Translations under genes and position numbers: made by a program
Assembly (NCBI GenBank): GCA_036703985.1
Contig: DATNQN010000053.1
Coordinates: 32,820-96,819, forward strand
DNA length: 64,000 nt
Direction: 5' to 3'
From: Leptolyngbyaceae cyanobacterium
GTDB taxonomy: Bacteria > Cyanobacteriota > Cyanobacteriia > Cyanobacteriales > Aerosakkonemataceae
Notes under the pieces: generated by a model
What the model saw: only the letters and a program-made list of their open reading frames with translations
Told to the model about the DNA's origin: nothing
Databases searched by the model: none
In this document: positions 38,294 to 47,300 of the stretch, one piece after another
Position numbering within the stretch: position 1 is the first letter of the stretch
How the letters are laid out: each line of letters starts with the position of its first letter

Positions 38294-40189
38294 TTACCTC
38301 TTTGTAATCGCTTCTAATAAGGCATCTAAACCAGAATCATCAAAAAAGTCATCTGCTTGGGATGATGCAGTATTTGCTTCGGATGATACAGCAGTTGCTT
38401 CTTCAAATAAAGTATCTTCATTGGTTAAGTCTTGAGGAACTTCACCTGATGGATCGCTCAGAATCTCTTGGATGAGAAAGTTGCTAGCTCCAAGTTGTTT
38501 TTCAAGAGCTTTTTCATTAATGAAATTGAAGATTTCCTTTTCATTTAAATCGCGACTTTCACGACTCTGGTAGACAGACCAAATCGCTAGTAGTGGCTTA
38601 ATCTCCTCTTCCTTAAGCATCACCCACTCTCCACCTTGTTCATTTACAAGTTTTTGACGATATTGTTCAGCAACTTTCGCAGTAGGCGGTATTGTTTTAG
38701 AACGTACAAAACACCCACGAGTTAAATCATATGTTTGATATTCAGTAAGAGTTTTTAATCCGGATGATATACCTACACCACCAGATGCCTGAATAACAGC
38801 TACTCCGATTTTGACTTTGTTGCCATTTTCTTCGCCAATAACCTTGAAATCAATATTATTAGTTCTTGGTGTAACTGGCGCTTCAATCTTATCAACTCTT
38901 ACACCTTCAATAGTTTGCCCGATTATCCTATTGAAGCTAAAAATGAGAGCTTGTGCAATTTTATCTTCGTCATCCATAAAGTCTGTAAGGTTTTCAAATT
39001 CTTCTTTAAAAGCAAGTTCAACAGGATTCGGCCCTTTACCTTTTTTAATTCTTTCTGCACACCAAGTTAAAACTTCTCTTGCATTTAACCCTTGTCTGGC
39101 AAGTTTTTTAAGCTCATCTTCTTCAAACGGATAAACTGGATTAGGTGGGTTGATTGCGTTATCTTCAAAAAGCTTTTTCAATCGCTGGGAAATTAAACCA
39201 ACAATATCATCATAGTTAAGGTTCCTTAAACCAATAGGCTTACCAGCGCTAAAATCAGCCATGCGATCGATAACGGCATTTGCATCTGTCATATATGCAA
39301 CCTGAAATTCCCAGGTAGCAGGATACATAGCAGTTAGAAAAATGCCTCGTTTTATTTGGTTGTAAAAATCTTTAACCAAGCTAGCAACAACTTGCGGTCT
39401 TGTAGAACCGTTACTATCACAGCCTGCACCATCCACCTCGTCAAAACAAATTAACGGAATTTTGTAATCACCTATTAAATCTAATATCTGGCAGAGCATC
39501 TTAGAAGAATCAACAGCAATTGTTGGTAAACCCATTCCATCAGCTTGTGATTGTGCTAATTCTTCTCCAGATAACCATTTGGTAGCAAAGGGTGTATGAG
39601 CCTGGGAAAGAGTCCAAAAAATAGCCTTGATGAGATAGGGATCTACATCAGACTTTGATTGAAGTAGGATGCTAATTAGGCTATCAAGTATATTAGGATT
39701 TTTAGCTAAAGCAGAGGGAAACCTATTAACCAATTGCTTGGGCGTGTAGCTTTTATTGTATACTTTGTATGCTTCGTTTACTAAAGCTGCTGCTACTTCT
39801 TGCCACTGTGTTATATTATCGCTGCCAGCCTGTTTAAGACTAGATGCCAAAGTCTGTAGAAACTCTTTTTTAATTTTATTTAAATCTTCATACTCACTCA
39901 TGTAGATAAACAAAATATCGCGTTCCGATTGAAGGCGGTGACGGATTCGACTGAGAATATGGCTTTTTCCTAATCCCTTGTCTGCCGTTATGGTAATGCC
40001 CCTGACTTGACATTGCCCTCGGCGAACTTGTCCGATCGCCTCAAAAACTGCATCAGAAGCATGAGAATTTATTGAAGAAACATCGGGGAAGCTTTCTCCC
40101 CATACTTGCGATTTTTTGACAACTTGATGACCATCAAATATGTTATGACTTCTGATGAGATCTTCAATTTGAGATGCGTTGCTAATCAT
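38294..40189 (-). CDS. P-loop ATPase (AAA/STAND-like) of the wHTH-ATPase-nuclease module
   Basis: 631 aa. Walker A is ADKGLGKS (residues 69-76), near the N-terminus and preceded by a conserved VWGESFPDV stretch; Walker B is PLICFDEVDG (about 245-254). The following FLTAMYPATWEFQVAYMTD and RMADFSAGKPIGLRNLNYDD region suits sensor and lid parts of an AAA-type module. The C-terminal third (about 410-631) includes a segment with IDFKVIGEENGNKVKIGVAV, which could be a degenerate nuclease-like or Rossmann element, and an acidic tail. The function is unknown. It sits 61 nt after the winged-helix gene and 7 nt before the nuclease gene. Confidence 0.7.
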   Translation of the reverse strand: MISNASQIEDLIRSHNIFDGHQVVKKSQVWGESFPDVSSINSHASDAVFEAIGQVRRGQCQVRGITITADKGLGKSHILSRIRHRLQSERDILFIYMSEYEDLNKIKKEFLQTLASSLKQAGSDNITQWQEVAAALVNEAYKVYNKSYTPKQLVNRFPSALAKNPNILDSLISILLQSKSDVDPYLIKAIFWTLSQAHTPFATKWLSGEELAQSQADGMGLPTIAVDSSKMLCQILDLIGDYKIPLICFDEVDGAGCDSNGSTRPQVVASLVKDFYNQIKRGIFLTAMYPATWEFQVAYMTDANAVIDRMADFSAGKPIGLRNLNYDDIVGLISQRLKKLFEDNAINPPNPVYPFEEDELKKLARQGLNAREVLTWCAERIKKGKGPNPVELAFKEEFENLTDFMDDEDKIAQALIFSFNRIIGQTIEGVRVDKIEAPVTPRTNNIDFKVIGEENGNKVKIGVAVIQASGGVGISSGLKTLTEYQTYDLTRGCFVRSKTIPPTAKVAEQYRQKLVNEQGGEWVMLKEEEIKPLLAIWSVYQSRESRDLNEKEIFNFINEKALEKQLGASNFLIQEILSDPSGEVPQDLTNEDTLFEEATAVSSEANTASSQADDFFDDSGLDALLEAITKR

Positions 40190-40250
40190 AGTTTTGTGAT
40201 GACTAAATTTTGAAAAACAAAAAGGTCTAAGAAAAACTCTTCGATCGAGC

Positions 40251-40907
40251 TTAGGGTGTTAAGCGTTTAGCATAGCAGCGTACATTCCCAAGTTCATTTC
40301 TGATCGAGTCTTGGATTTTGTCTGGGGCGCTGTCTTCGACACCACCTCCTTGAAGTTGCAAAATGTCGTTAGCCTGCATTTCCATCATCCAGTCATTGAA
40401 CTGAGAGCGGCTAACCTTGTCGCCAATCTCCCTCCTGATCCGGTAAATTGGCACCAAATCGTTGAGGTTGTAATCACGGTTGAGCTTGTCGTAAATATCC
40501 AACGCCACTTGCTTGAACTCGTCATAAGATGCGATCGCTTCTGATTTCACGGCAGCAGGTGCGATCGCGCCATTTGCTAGTGTTCCCTCCTGCTTAATCC
40601 AATTCAACAAAGCATTAGCAGTTTTTTCTCCAATTTGGGTTGTAAACTGAAAATCATTACTTTTCAAACCTTCCTCTAACTTCTGTACGCCGTTCGCAGG
40701 CATAAACACTTTTTTGGCAGAAAATTCGATTAAATTCTCCGCTTGCATTTGATTTAAAACTGTTTGAAACTCGCCAATTTTGCCGCCCTTCGGTACAATT
40801 CGCTTTGTTAGCAAACCTTTATTAATTTGCTGTTGGGATGCGCCTAAATCCCACAAAGCTAGCAAGATCAGAGTTTTGGCATGAGGGTCCGTAGCTTTTA
40901 ATGGCAT
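40251..40907 (-). CDS. Two-domain winged-helix protein
   Basis: 218 aa from the ATG at 40907; a TTG 12 nt upstream is also open. The N-terminal ~75 residues look like a winged helix (LILLALWDLGASQQQINKGL, then QTVLNQMQAENLIEFSAKKV). The C-terminal ~85 residues look like a second one (LVPIYRIRREIGDKVSRSQF, FNDWMMEMQANDILQLQGG). It is the first gene of the minus-strand run, so it could be the regulator or the DNA-recognition subunit of the ATPase/nuclease module. I do not recognise the family. Confidence 0.65.
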   Translation of the reverse strand: MPLKATDPHAKTLILLALWDLGASQQQINKGLLTKRIVPKGGKIGEFQTVLNQMQAENLIEFSAKKVFMPANGVQKLEEGLKSNDFQFTTQIGEKTANALLNWIKQEGTLANGAIAPAAVKSEAIASYDEFKQVALDIYDKLNRDYNLNDLVPIYRIRREIGDKVSRSQFNDWMMEMQANDILQLQGGGVEDSAPDKIQDSIRNELGNVRCYAKRLTP

Positions 40908-41074
40908 ATTTTTTTCCAAGAAAATATTGATGGGGAATCTGATTTTTCAATCATAATACGCACTCAGGCCCCCAATCGGATATTTTCTATATCTGAAGAT
41001 AGATGTACAACTATTACAAATATGTAAGTTTTTTTAGCCAAAAGAGATTTTGTTCAAAAATGCGATCGCGAACT

Positions 41075-42364
41075 TCAACTTGTCGCTTTTGGATGATTCA
41101 CCGGAAGTACGATCGTAAACTTCGCTCCTTCTCCCGGTGCGCTATCGCAATCAATTTTTCCTTCATGAGATTCTACTACAATTTGATAACTGATCGATAA
41201 ACCTAAACCAGTCCCAGCACCTACGCTTTTGGTAGTAAAAAACGGATCGAAAATGTGCTTTTTTACTTCTTCCGTCATGCCTGGGCCATTATCTGCGATC
41301 GATATCGCCACCTGTTCCGAATTAATTGCTTCGGTTGCAATAGTAATCGTCGGCTTTTTAGATTGAGTTTGCCAGCTTTCTAAAGCATCTAAACTATTAC
41401 TTAAAATATTCATAAACACTTGATTGATTTGCCCAGCATAGCATTCCACTAACGGTAACGAACCGTATTGTTTGATCACTGAAATAGGCGTTTCGTTCGA
41501 TTCACCGCTGAAGCGATGCTGCAAAATCATCAGAGTACTATCAATTCCATCATGCAGATCGACTACTTTTAATTCCGCTTCTCCATGACGGGCAAAGTTT
41601 TTTAACGCTTGCACGATTTTTCTAATCCGTTCCGTTCCCGCCGTCATCGAACTCATGATTTTTGGTAAGTCTTCCGACAAAAATTCTAAGTCGATATCTT
41701 CTAAAATTTCCTCGATTTCTCGGTCGGGATTAGGCAGCGATCTTTGGTATAATTTCAATAGATATAGCAACTTAGAAGTATAGATATTCACATAGGAAAG
41801 ATTGCCATGAATGAAGCCTACCGGGTTATTAATTTCATGGGCAATTCCCGCCACTAATTGACCCAAACTCACCATCTTTTCATTTTGTACTAATTGAGAT
41901 TCTGCTTGTTTGAGGTCTTTTAAAGTTTGTTCGAGCAGAGAATTTTTTTCTTGCAATTTTATTTGTAAAAATCGCAAATTAAGCTGGCTGCTAATGCGGG
42001 ATAAAACTTCCGCATCTTGAAATGGCTTAGTAATATAATCGATACCTCCCACTTGAAAAGCCTTTACCTTATCCAACACATCATCTAAAGCACTAATAAA
42101 AATTACTGGTATATCTTTTGTCCGATCGTCTTCTTTCAGCCGCTTACATACTTCATAGCCATTCATCCCCGGCATATTTATATCCAGCAAAATTAGATCC
42201 GGTGCAGTTACCTGACAAGCAGTAATCGCCATTTGTCCGTTTAACGCTTTGCGAACTTTATATCCTTTTTGAGTCAGCATAGCGGACAACAGACGCAAGT
42301 TATCGGGGGTGTCGTCTACTACTAAAATATTTCCTACGTAATTATGGGAGCGAATCTCATTCAT
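41075..42364 (-). CDS. REC-histidine kinase (receiver-first sensor kinase)
   Basis: 429 aa. A receiver (about 12-130) with phospho-acceptor Asp61 (LILLDINMPGMNGY) and KPF Lys, a coiled coil (about 130-160), then a HisKA of the NEKMVSLGQLVAGIAHEINN kind with His176, and an HATPase (about 280-425) with MNILSNSLDALE (N-box), DNGPGM (G1) and GTGLGLSIS (G2). No sensor domain is present, so the input is phosphorylation of the receiver by another kinase. It is the third gene of the minus-strand signalling run, 167 nt after the GGDEF-EAL gene. Confidence 0.92.
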   Translation of the reverse strand: MNEIRSHNYVGNILVVDDTPDNLRLLSAMLTQKGYKVRKALNGQMAITACQVTAPDLILLDINMPGMNGYEVCKRLKEDDRTKDIPVIFISALDDVLDKVKAFQVGGIDYITKPFQDAEVLSRISSQLNLRFLQIKLQEKNSLLEQTLKDLKQAESQLVQNEKMVSLGQLVAGIAHEINNPVGFIHGNLSYVNIYTSKLLYLLKLYQRSLPNPDREIEEILEDIDLEFLSEDLPKIMSSMTAGTERIRKIVQALKNFARHGEAELKVVDLHDGIDSTLMILQHRFSGESNETPISVIKQYGSLPLVECYAGQINQVFMNILSNSLDALESWQTQSKKPTITIATEAINSEQVAISIADNGPGMTEEVKKHIFDPFFTTKSVGAGTGLGLSISYQIVVESHEGKIDCDSAPGEGAKFTIVLPVNHPKATS

Positions 42365-42531
42365 TTCTTTACACTAAACGCCTAACTAACAAGTTTTTAT
42401 TAAACAAATCCAAACAATTTATGGAGACGTATCTTAAAATACGGAGTTAGCTTTACTCATTTTTATTTGGCTTTTTTAAGCTTTCAGCATAATGGCCGAT
42501 CGCAAATTCCCTGGCAAGGCTTATACTAACA

Positions 42532-44367
42532 TTACCATTGCGGTGCAGATGCGACTAGTTCAAAAGCTAATTTGCTCTCCAGCGGTTTCGAGAAGAAATA
42601 TCCCTGTCCGAAGTCGCAATTGAAAGTTTTCAATTGCGTTAATTGAGTAGCAGTTTCTACTCCTTCCGCCACTGCCATCATACCAAGGGTATGGGCGATA
42701 CTAATAATTCCCGGTACTAAACCTCCTTTTTTCTGGTTACCATCCATTTGATCCGTAAAAGATTTATCGATTTTCATAACATTTACGGGAAAATTATGCA
42801 GATAACTCAAAGAGGAATAACCCGTACCGAAATCGTCAATACTTAACTGAATTTGTCGTGAATTTAGTTCTCTCAATATATTTTTAGCTAAGTCTTTATT
42901 TTCTATAATAGCACTTTCGGTGATTTCTAATTTTAAACTATGGGGAGCTAAACCACTTTTGAGCAAAGCTTCTTCGACTATTTGAATAAAATTTGGTTGG
43001 CAAAATTGACGGACTGACACGTTTACGCTCATGGTGAGAGATTGCGCGATCGCTAATTCTTTTTGCCAACTACTTAACTGCTGACAAGCCGTGAGTAAAG
43101 CCCAAGAATCGATATGAGTAATCAAACCAGTTTCTTCGGCAACGGGAATAAATTCAATCGGTGAAACCATGCCGCGAGCGGGATTTTGCCACCGCACTAA
43201 TGCTTCAAATCCGCTAATCTTACCCGTATTCAAACAAACGATCGGCTGATAATAAAGCAAAAATTCAGTACGTTCGATCGCCCTTCGCAAATCATTTTCG
43301 ATTTGTAAAAGCCGCATCGCTTTTTGGTGCATTTTCGGGTCGAAAACGTGATAGCAACCTTTCCCTAATGCTTTAGCTTGATACATCGCAGTATCGGCAT
43401 TTCGCAGTAAATATTCGGGTTTTTCATTATCGATGTTCCCCATCGTAATGCCGATACTGGCATTAATAAATACTTCGTGGCGAGATAACTTAAAAGGCGA
43501 AGATAATTCTTTCAAGATTTGTTCGGCTACTTTAATAGCCATCTGGCTATCCATAGTATTTTCTAGGAGAATGGCAAATTCATCGCCTCCCAATCGGGCT
43601 AAAATATCTCCTTCTTTGATACATAACTGCAAGCGACGGGCGATCGCAATTAATAATTCATCTCCTACCAAATGACCGAGGGAATCGTTAATTACTTTAA
43701 AGCGATCGCAATCTAAAAATAAAACTGCAAATTGATAATCAGATGATTTTTTAATCAGTTGCACCGCTTCTTCTAACCGCTTCATAAATAAAGCTCGATT
43801 CGGCATTCCAGTCAAGGGGTCGTGCAACGCCATATATAACAATTGATTTTCCAATTGCTGACGCTCGACAATTTCTCGTTTCAGTTCTTGATTGGTTACT
43901 TCTAACTGGTGAGTCCGTTCCTTTACCCGTTGTTCTAATTCTTTATTTAATAGATGAATTTCTACTTCAGCGGCTCTCAAACTTAATTGATTTTCAATCC
44001 TCGCTAGCACTTCGGCTGAATGAAAAGGCTTCGTGATGTAGTCTATTCCTCCCACTTGAAAAGCTTTGACTTTATCCAAAGCATCGTCGAGAGCGCTTAA
44101 GAAAATTACCGGAATTTTATTAGTTTTTTCATCTGCTTTCAGTTGTCGGCAAACTTCATAACCATCTAATTCCGGCATCATAATATCTAGCAAGATCAAA
44201 TCTGGCAAAACAGCTTGACAAGCAGTAAGAGCCATCTGCCCGTTCAGTGCTTTCCGAACGTGATATCCTTCTTCTGACAAGATAGCCGCCAAAAATCGCA
44301 GATTAGCAGGGGTATCATCAACAATTAAAATATCTTTTTTAGAGGGATCGAATTGCTGATAATTCAT
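42532..44367 (-). CDS. REC-GGDEF-EAL cyclic di-GMP enzyme
   Basis: 611 aa. Receiver with Asp61 (LILLDIMMPELDGY), a coiled coil (about 135-175), GGDEF domain with intact RLGGDEFAIL (GGDEF about 260-264) and EAL domain with FEALVRW (about 386-390), NVSVRQF and DDFGTGYSSL. Both the cyclase and phosphodiesterase motifs are intact. The inhibitory I-site, RxxD in most cyclases, reads KEGD here, so product inhibition may be weak. Its start overlaps the stop of the 2275-aa kinase by 4 nt (ATGA), which ties c-di-GMP output to that kinase. Confidence 0.93.
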   Translation of the reverse strand: MNYQQFDPSKKDILIVDDTPANLRFLAAILSEEGYHVRKALNGQMALTACQAVLPDLILLDIMMPELDGYEVCRQLKADEKTNKIPVIFLSALDDALDKVKAFQVGGIDYITKPFHSAEVLARIENQLSLRAAEVEIHLLNKELEQRVKERTHQLEVTNQELKREIVERQQLENQLLYMALHDPLTGMPNRALFMKRLEEAVQLIKKSSDYQFAVLFLDCDRFKVINDSLGHLVGDELLIAIARRLQLCIKEGDILARLGGDEFAILLENTMDSQMAIKVAEQILKELSSPFKLSRHEVFINASIGITMGNIDNEKPEYLLRNADTAMYQAKALGKGCYHVFDPKMHQKAMRLLQIENDLRRAIERTEFLLYYQPIVCLNTGKISGFEALVRWQNPARGMVSPIEFIPVAEETGLITHIDSWALLTACQQLSSWQKELAIAQSLTMSVNVSVRQFCQPNFIQIVEEALLKSGLAPHSLKLEITESAIIENKDLAKNILRELNSRQIQLSIDDFGTGYSSLSYLHNFPVNVMKIDKSFTDQMDGNQKKGGLVPGIISIAHTLGMMAVAEGVETATQLTQLKTFNCDFGQGYFFSKPLESKLAFELVASAPQW

Positions 44368-47300
44368 ACTGCACCTTCTTGAGTTAATTCCATAATTTCT
44401 TCAAATTTAAAATTAGTGGCTAAATCTGTTAAAACGTTAGCTAAAGCAACTTTTTCTGAAGGGATTTCCTCGATCAACTCCAGTATCATATCATCACTGC
44501 CTTGGGATGACGCATTATAAACTTTCGCCACCCAATCAGCAGGCATTTGGGAAAGGTAAAAAATTAGATTTTCTTGGGTAAAATTTTCATCGGAATGAGC
44601 GTTTTCATTACTTGGCTGGTCTACTTGATAAATATATTTTACCCCTAAATGTTGGCTGACTTTTTCCAGAAGTACCTCCTGTTGTAGTGGTTTGCGAACA
44701 AAATCATCACAGCCAGCAGAAAGTACCATTTTGCGATTTTCTTCAAAAGCACTAGCAGTCAAAGCAATAATCACGGTTGCCTGACCTTTGAGATAAGCTT
44801 TAATCTGTTTGGTGGTTTCGTAGCCATCCATCACGGGCATTCGCATATCCATACATATTAAGTGCGGCTCCCAACTCTCCCATAAAATAAATGCTTGTTG
44901 ACCGTTTTCGGCTTCTTTAACTTGAAAGCCAATTGATTTAAATATTTCTACTAACAGTAGGCGACTTTCTGGGTGATCGTCTACGACCAAAATGCGATAT
45001 TCGGGTTGGTTGGGTGCTAAGCTAATCACCCGGCGCGTTGGCTGAGTGCTTTGCACGGCTGCCAATTCAACTAGTTTAACTTCAATATCAAATGCAAACA
45101 AAGTTCCCTCATTCAAAGTACTCTTAACTGTAATATCTCCATTCATTAGTTGTACGAATTTTCGACTGATCGGCAAACCCAATCCAGTTCCTTGCAAAGA
45201 TTTTTTACCTGTTTGCGTTTGGGCAAAAGGTTCAAATAGAAATTTAATTTCTTCGCTAGCAATACCCGGGCCAGTATCTTCTATTTCAAAGATGATTGGA
45301 GTATGAGTAATGGTACTTGACGATCGGGTAACTTTTTTCCCATCAGACAATTTTACTCGCAAAATAACGCTGCCTTTTTCGGTAAATTTGATCGCATTGC
45401 CCAATATATTAATTAAAACTTGTCGCAATTTTCCTTCATCGGTTTGGACGTATTCGGGAATATCAGAAGAGATTTCAAATTTTAGCTGCAAGTCTTTGGA
45501 TTGGGCTTTTAATTGCAACATTTCTTCTAAATTTTTTAACAGGCGTATTAAGTCAAAGCTGGTAACGTTAAGAGTTGTTCTGCCTGCTTCTATTTTGGAC
45601 ATCTCCAAAATATCGTTAATCAAGCTGAGTAAGTGTTCTCCGGCGCGATTGATGATACTGAGATTTTCTTGTTGTTGTTTATTTAATGCGGTATCGCGAC
45701 TCATTACTTGAGTGAAGCCGAGAATGGCATTGAGTGGCGTTCTCAATTCGTGGCTCATATTAGCGAGAAATTCGCTTTTAGCGCGGTTAGCGGCATCGGC
45801 TGCGATCGCGGCTTGTTGCAGCGCGACTGATTGTTTTTGAGTTTGGGCGAGTAGTTCGGCTTGCTGCAAAGCTACTCCTAATTGAGTGCCAATTTGGATC
45901 GTCATGTTAATTTCTACTGATTTCCATTGGCGGGGGCCACTATTTTGATAACTGGCTAACAATCCCCACAATTGGTTACCGCAAAAAATCGGTACGATAA
46001 TATATGCTCTAGCTTGAAATTTTTCTAACAAGTTGATGTAACAAGTTTCAAATCCTGCTAAATAAATGTCTTCGACTGCTAAGTGACTCGCTCCTCGACT
46101 ATATGCTCCGCCTTGGGTATCTTTTAAGTAAGTATCGACTACGATGTCTGAAGTACTGTTAAAGTTTTTTACAGGACATTTTTCGGATTCTAAAGATGTG
46201 GTTTTCAGAATAGCGTCGTTGTTTTGTGCTTCGATCAAACAAACCCAATCTTTTGCTACTGACTCGGAGACAAATTCGCCGCTCCAGTCGGGATTAAAAC
46301 GATAAACCGCTACGCGATCGCAATTGAGGACTTGGCGCAGTTCTTCGGTAGTAGCGTGAAAAATGGCTTCAAAATCTAATGTCTGACGCATTCTTTGAAT
46401 TACTTTGCCGATCGCTTTTTCTCTTTCCGCACTTTCTCGCAGTGCTGACTCGGCTTGTTTGCGATCGGTAATATCCCGCACGATCGAAATTACTTCATCT
46501 GCGCTACAAGCCACGATGCGAGCTTCGTAATCGCGCCATTCTCCTTCTAGGGAAATTTTATATTCTAAAAGTTGAATTTCTTGAGATGAAATAGCAATTT
46601 TGTAAGCTTGCTGTATTTGATAACTGATTTCAGGTGGCAATAATTCCACCACGTTTTTCCCTAAAAATTCCTGGGGAGGTAATAAAGTTTTGATGTTTTT
46701 TGCTGGTTTGAAATCGATAAAAGTACCATCAACTTGGCAGCGAAACATCATATCGGGAATCGCATTTAATAAAGCGCGGTTGGTGGCTTCGCTTTGGCGA
46801 AGTGACTGTTCTGCTTGTTTGCGATCGGTAATATCTACTACCACCGCGCCAATCCCAGAAGAAAGACCATCATTTCCCAAAATGGGAAAATAAGAAGCTA
46901 CCCAGTGGCGCAACATTCCCGGTTGAGTTGGGATTTCTCCGTTAACTTCTAGATTCAGAACCGGTTGGTTGGTGGCTAGCACTTGTTGATATAAAGGTTC
47001 TAAAATGGGAACGAGTTCGGGTAAAACTTCTGACAAGGTTTTACCGATATGTTCTTGTACGGTTAATCCATTATTTTTAGCTAGTACTTCGTTGATTTGC
47101 ACGAACCGCAACTGATTATCTAATATTTTCAATCCGACAGGCGCACAGCTAAAAAAGGCATTTAAACGAGCTTCTCTTAATGCCAATTCTCTTTCTAAAC
47201 AGATGCGATCGCTAATGTCTCGCGCTTCTGCAATCAGCAATACTACTTGTCCGGTTTCGTCAAATACCGGCTTGAGAGAAAAATCAACTGTCGCGATCGC

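Noticed and set aside
35969..40907. Reading the winged-helix/ATPase/nuclease genes as a known BREX or McrBC system
   Set aside because: No methyltransferase, no BrxC/PglY-size ATPase, no McrB GTPase motif and no helicase domain are present.
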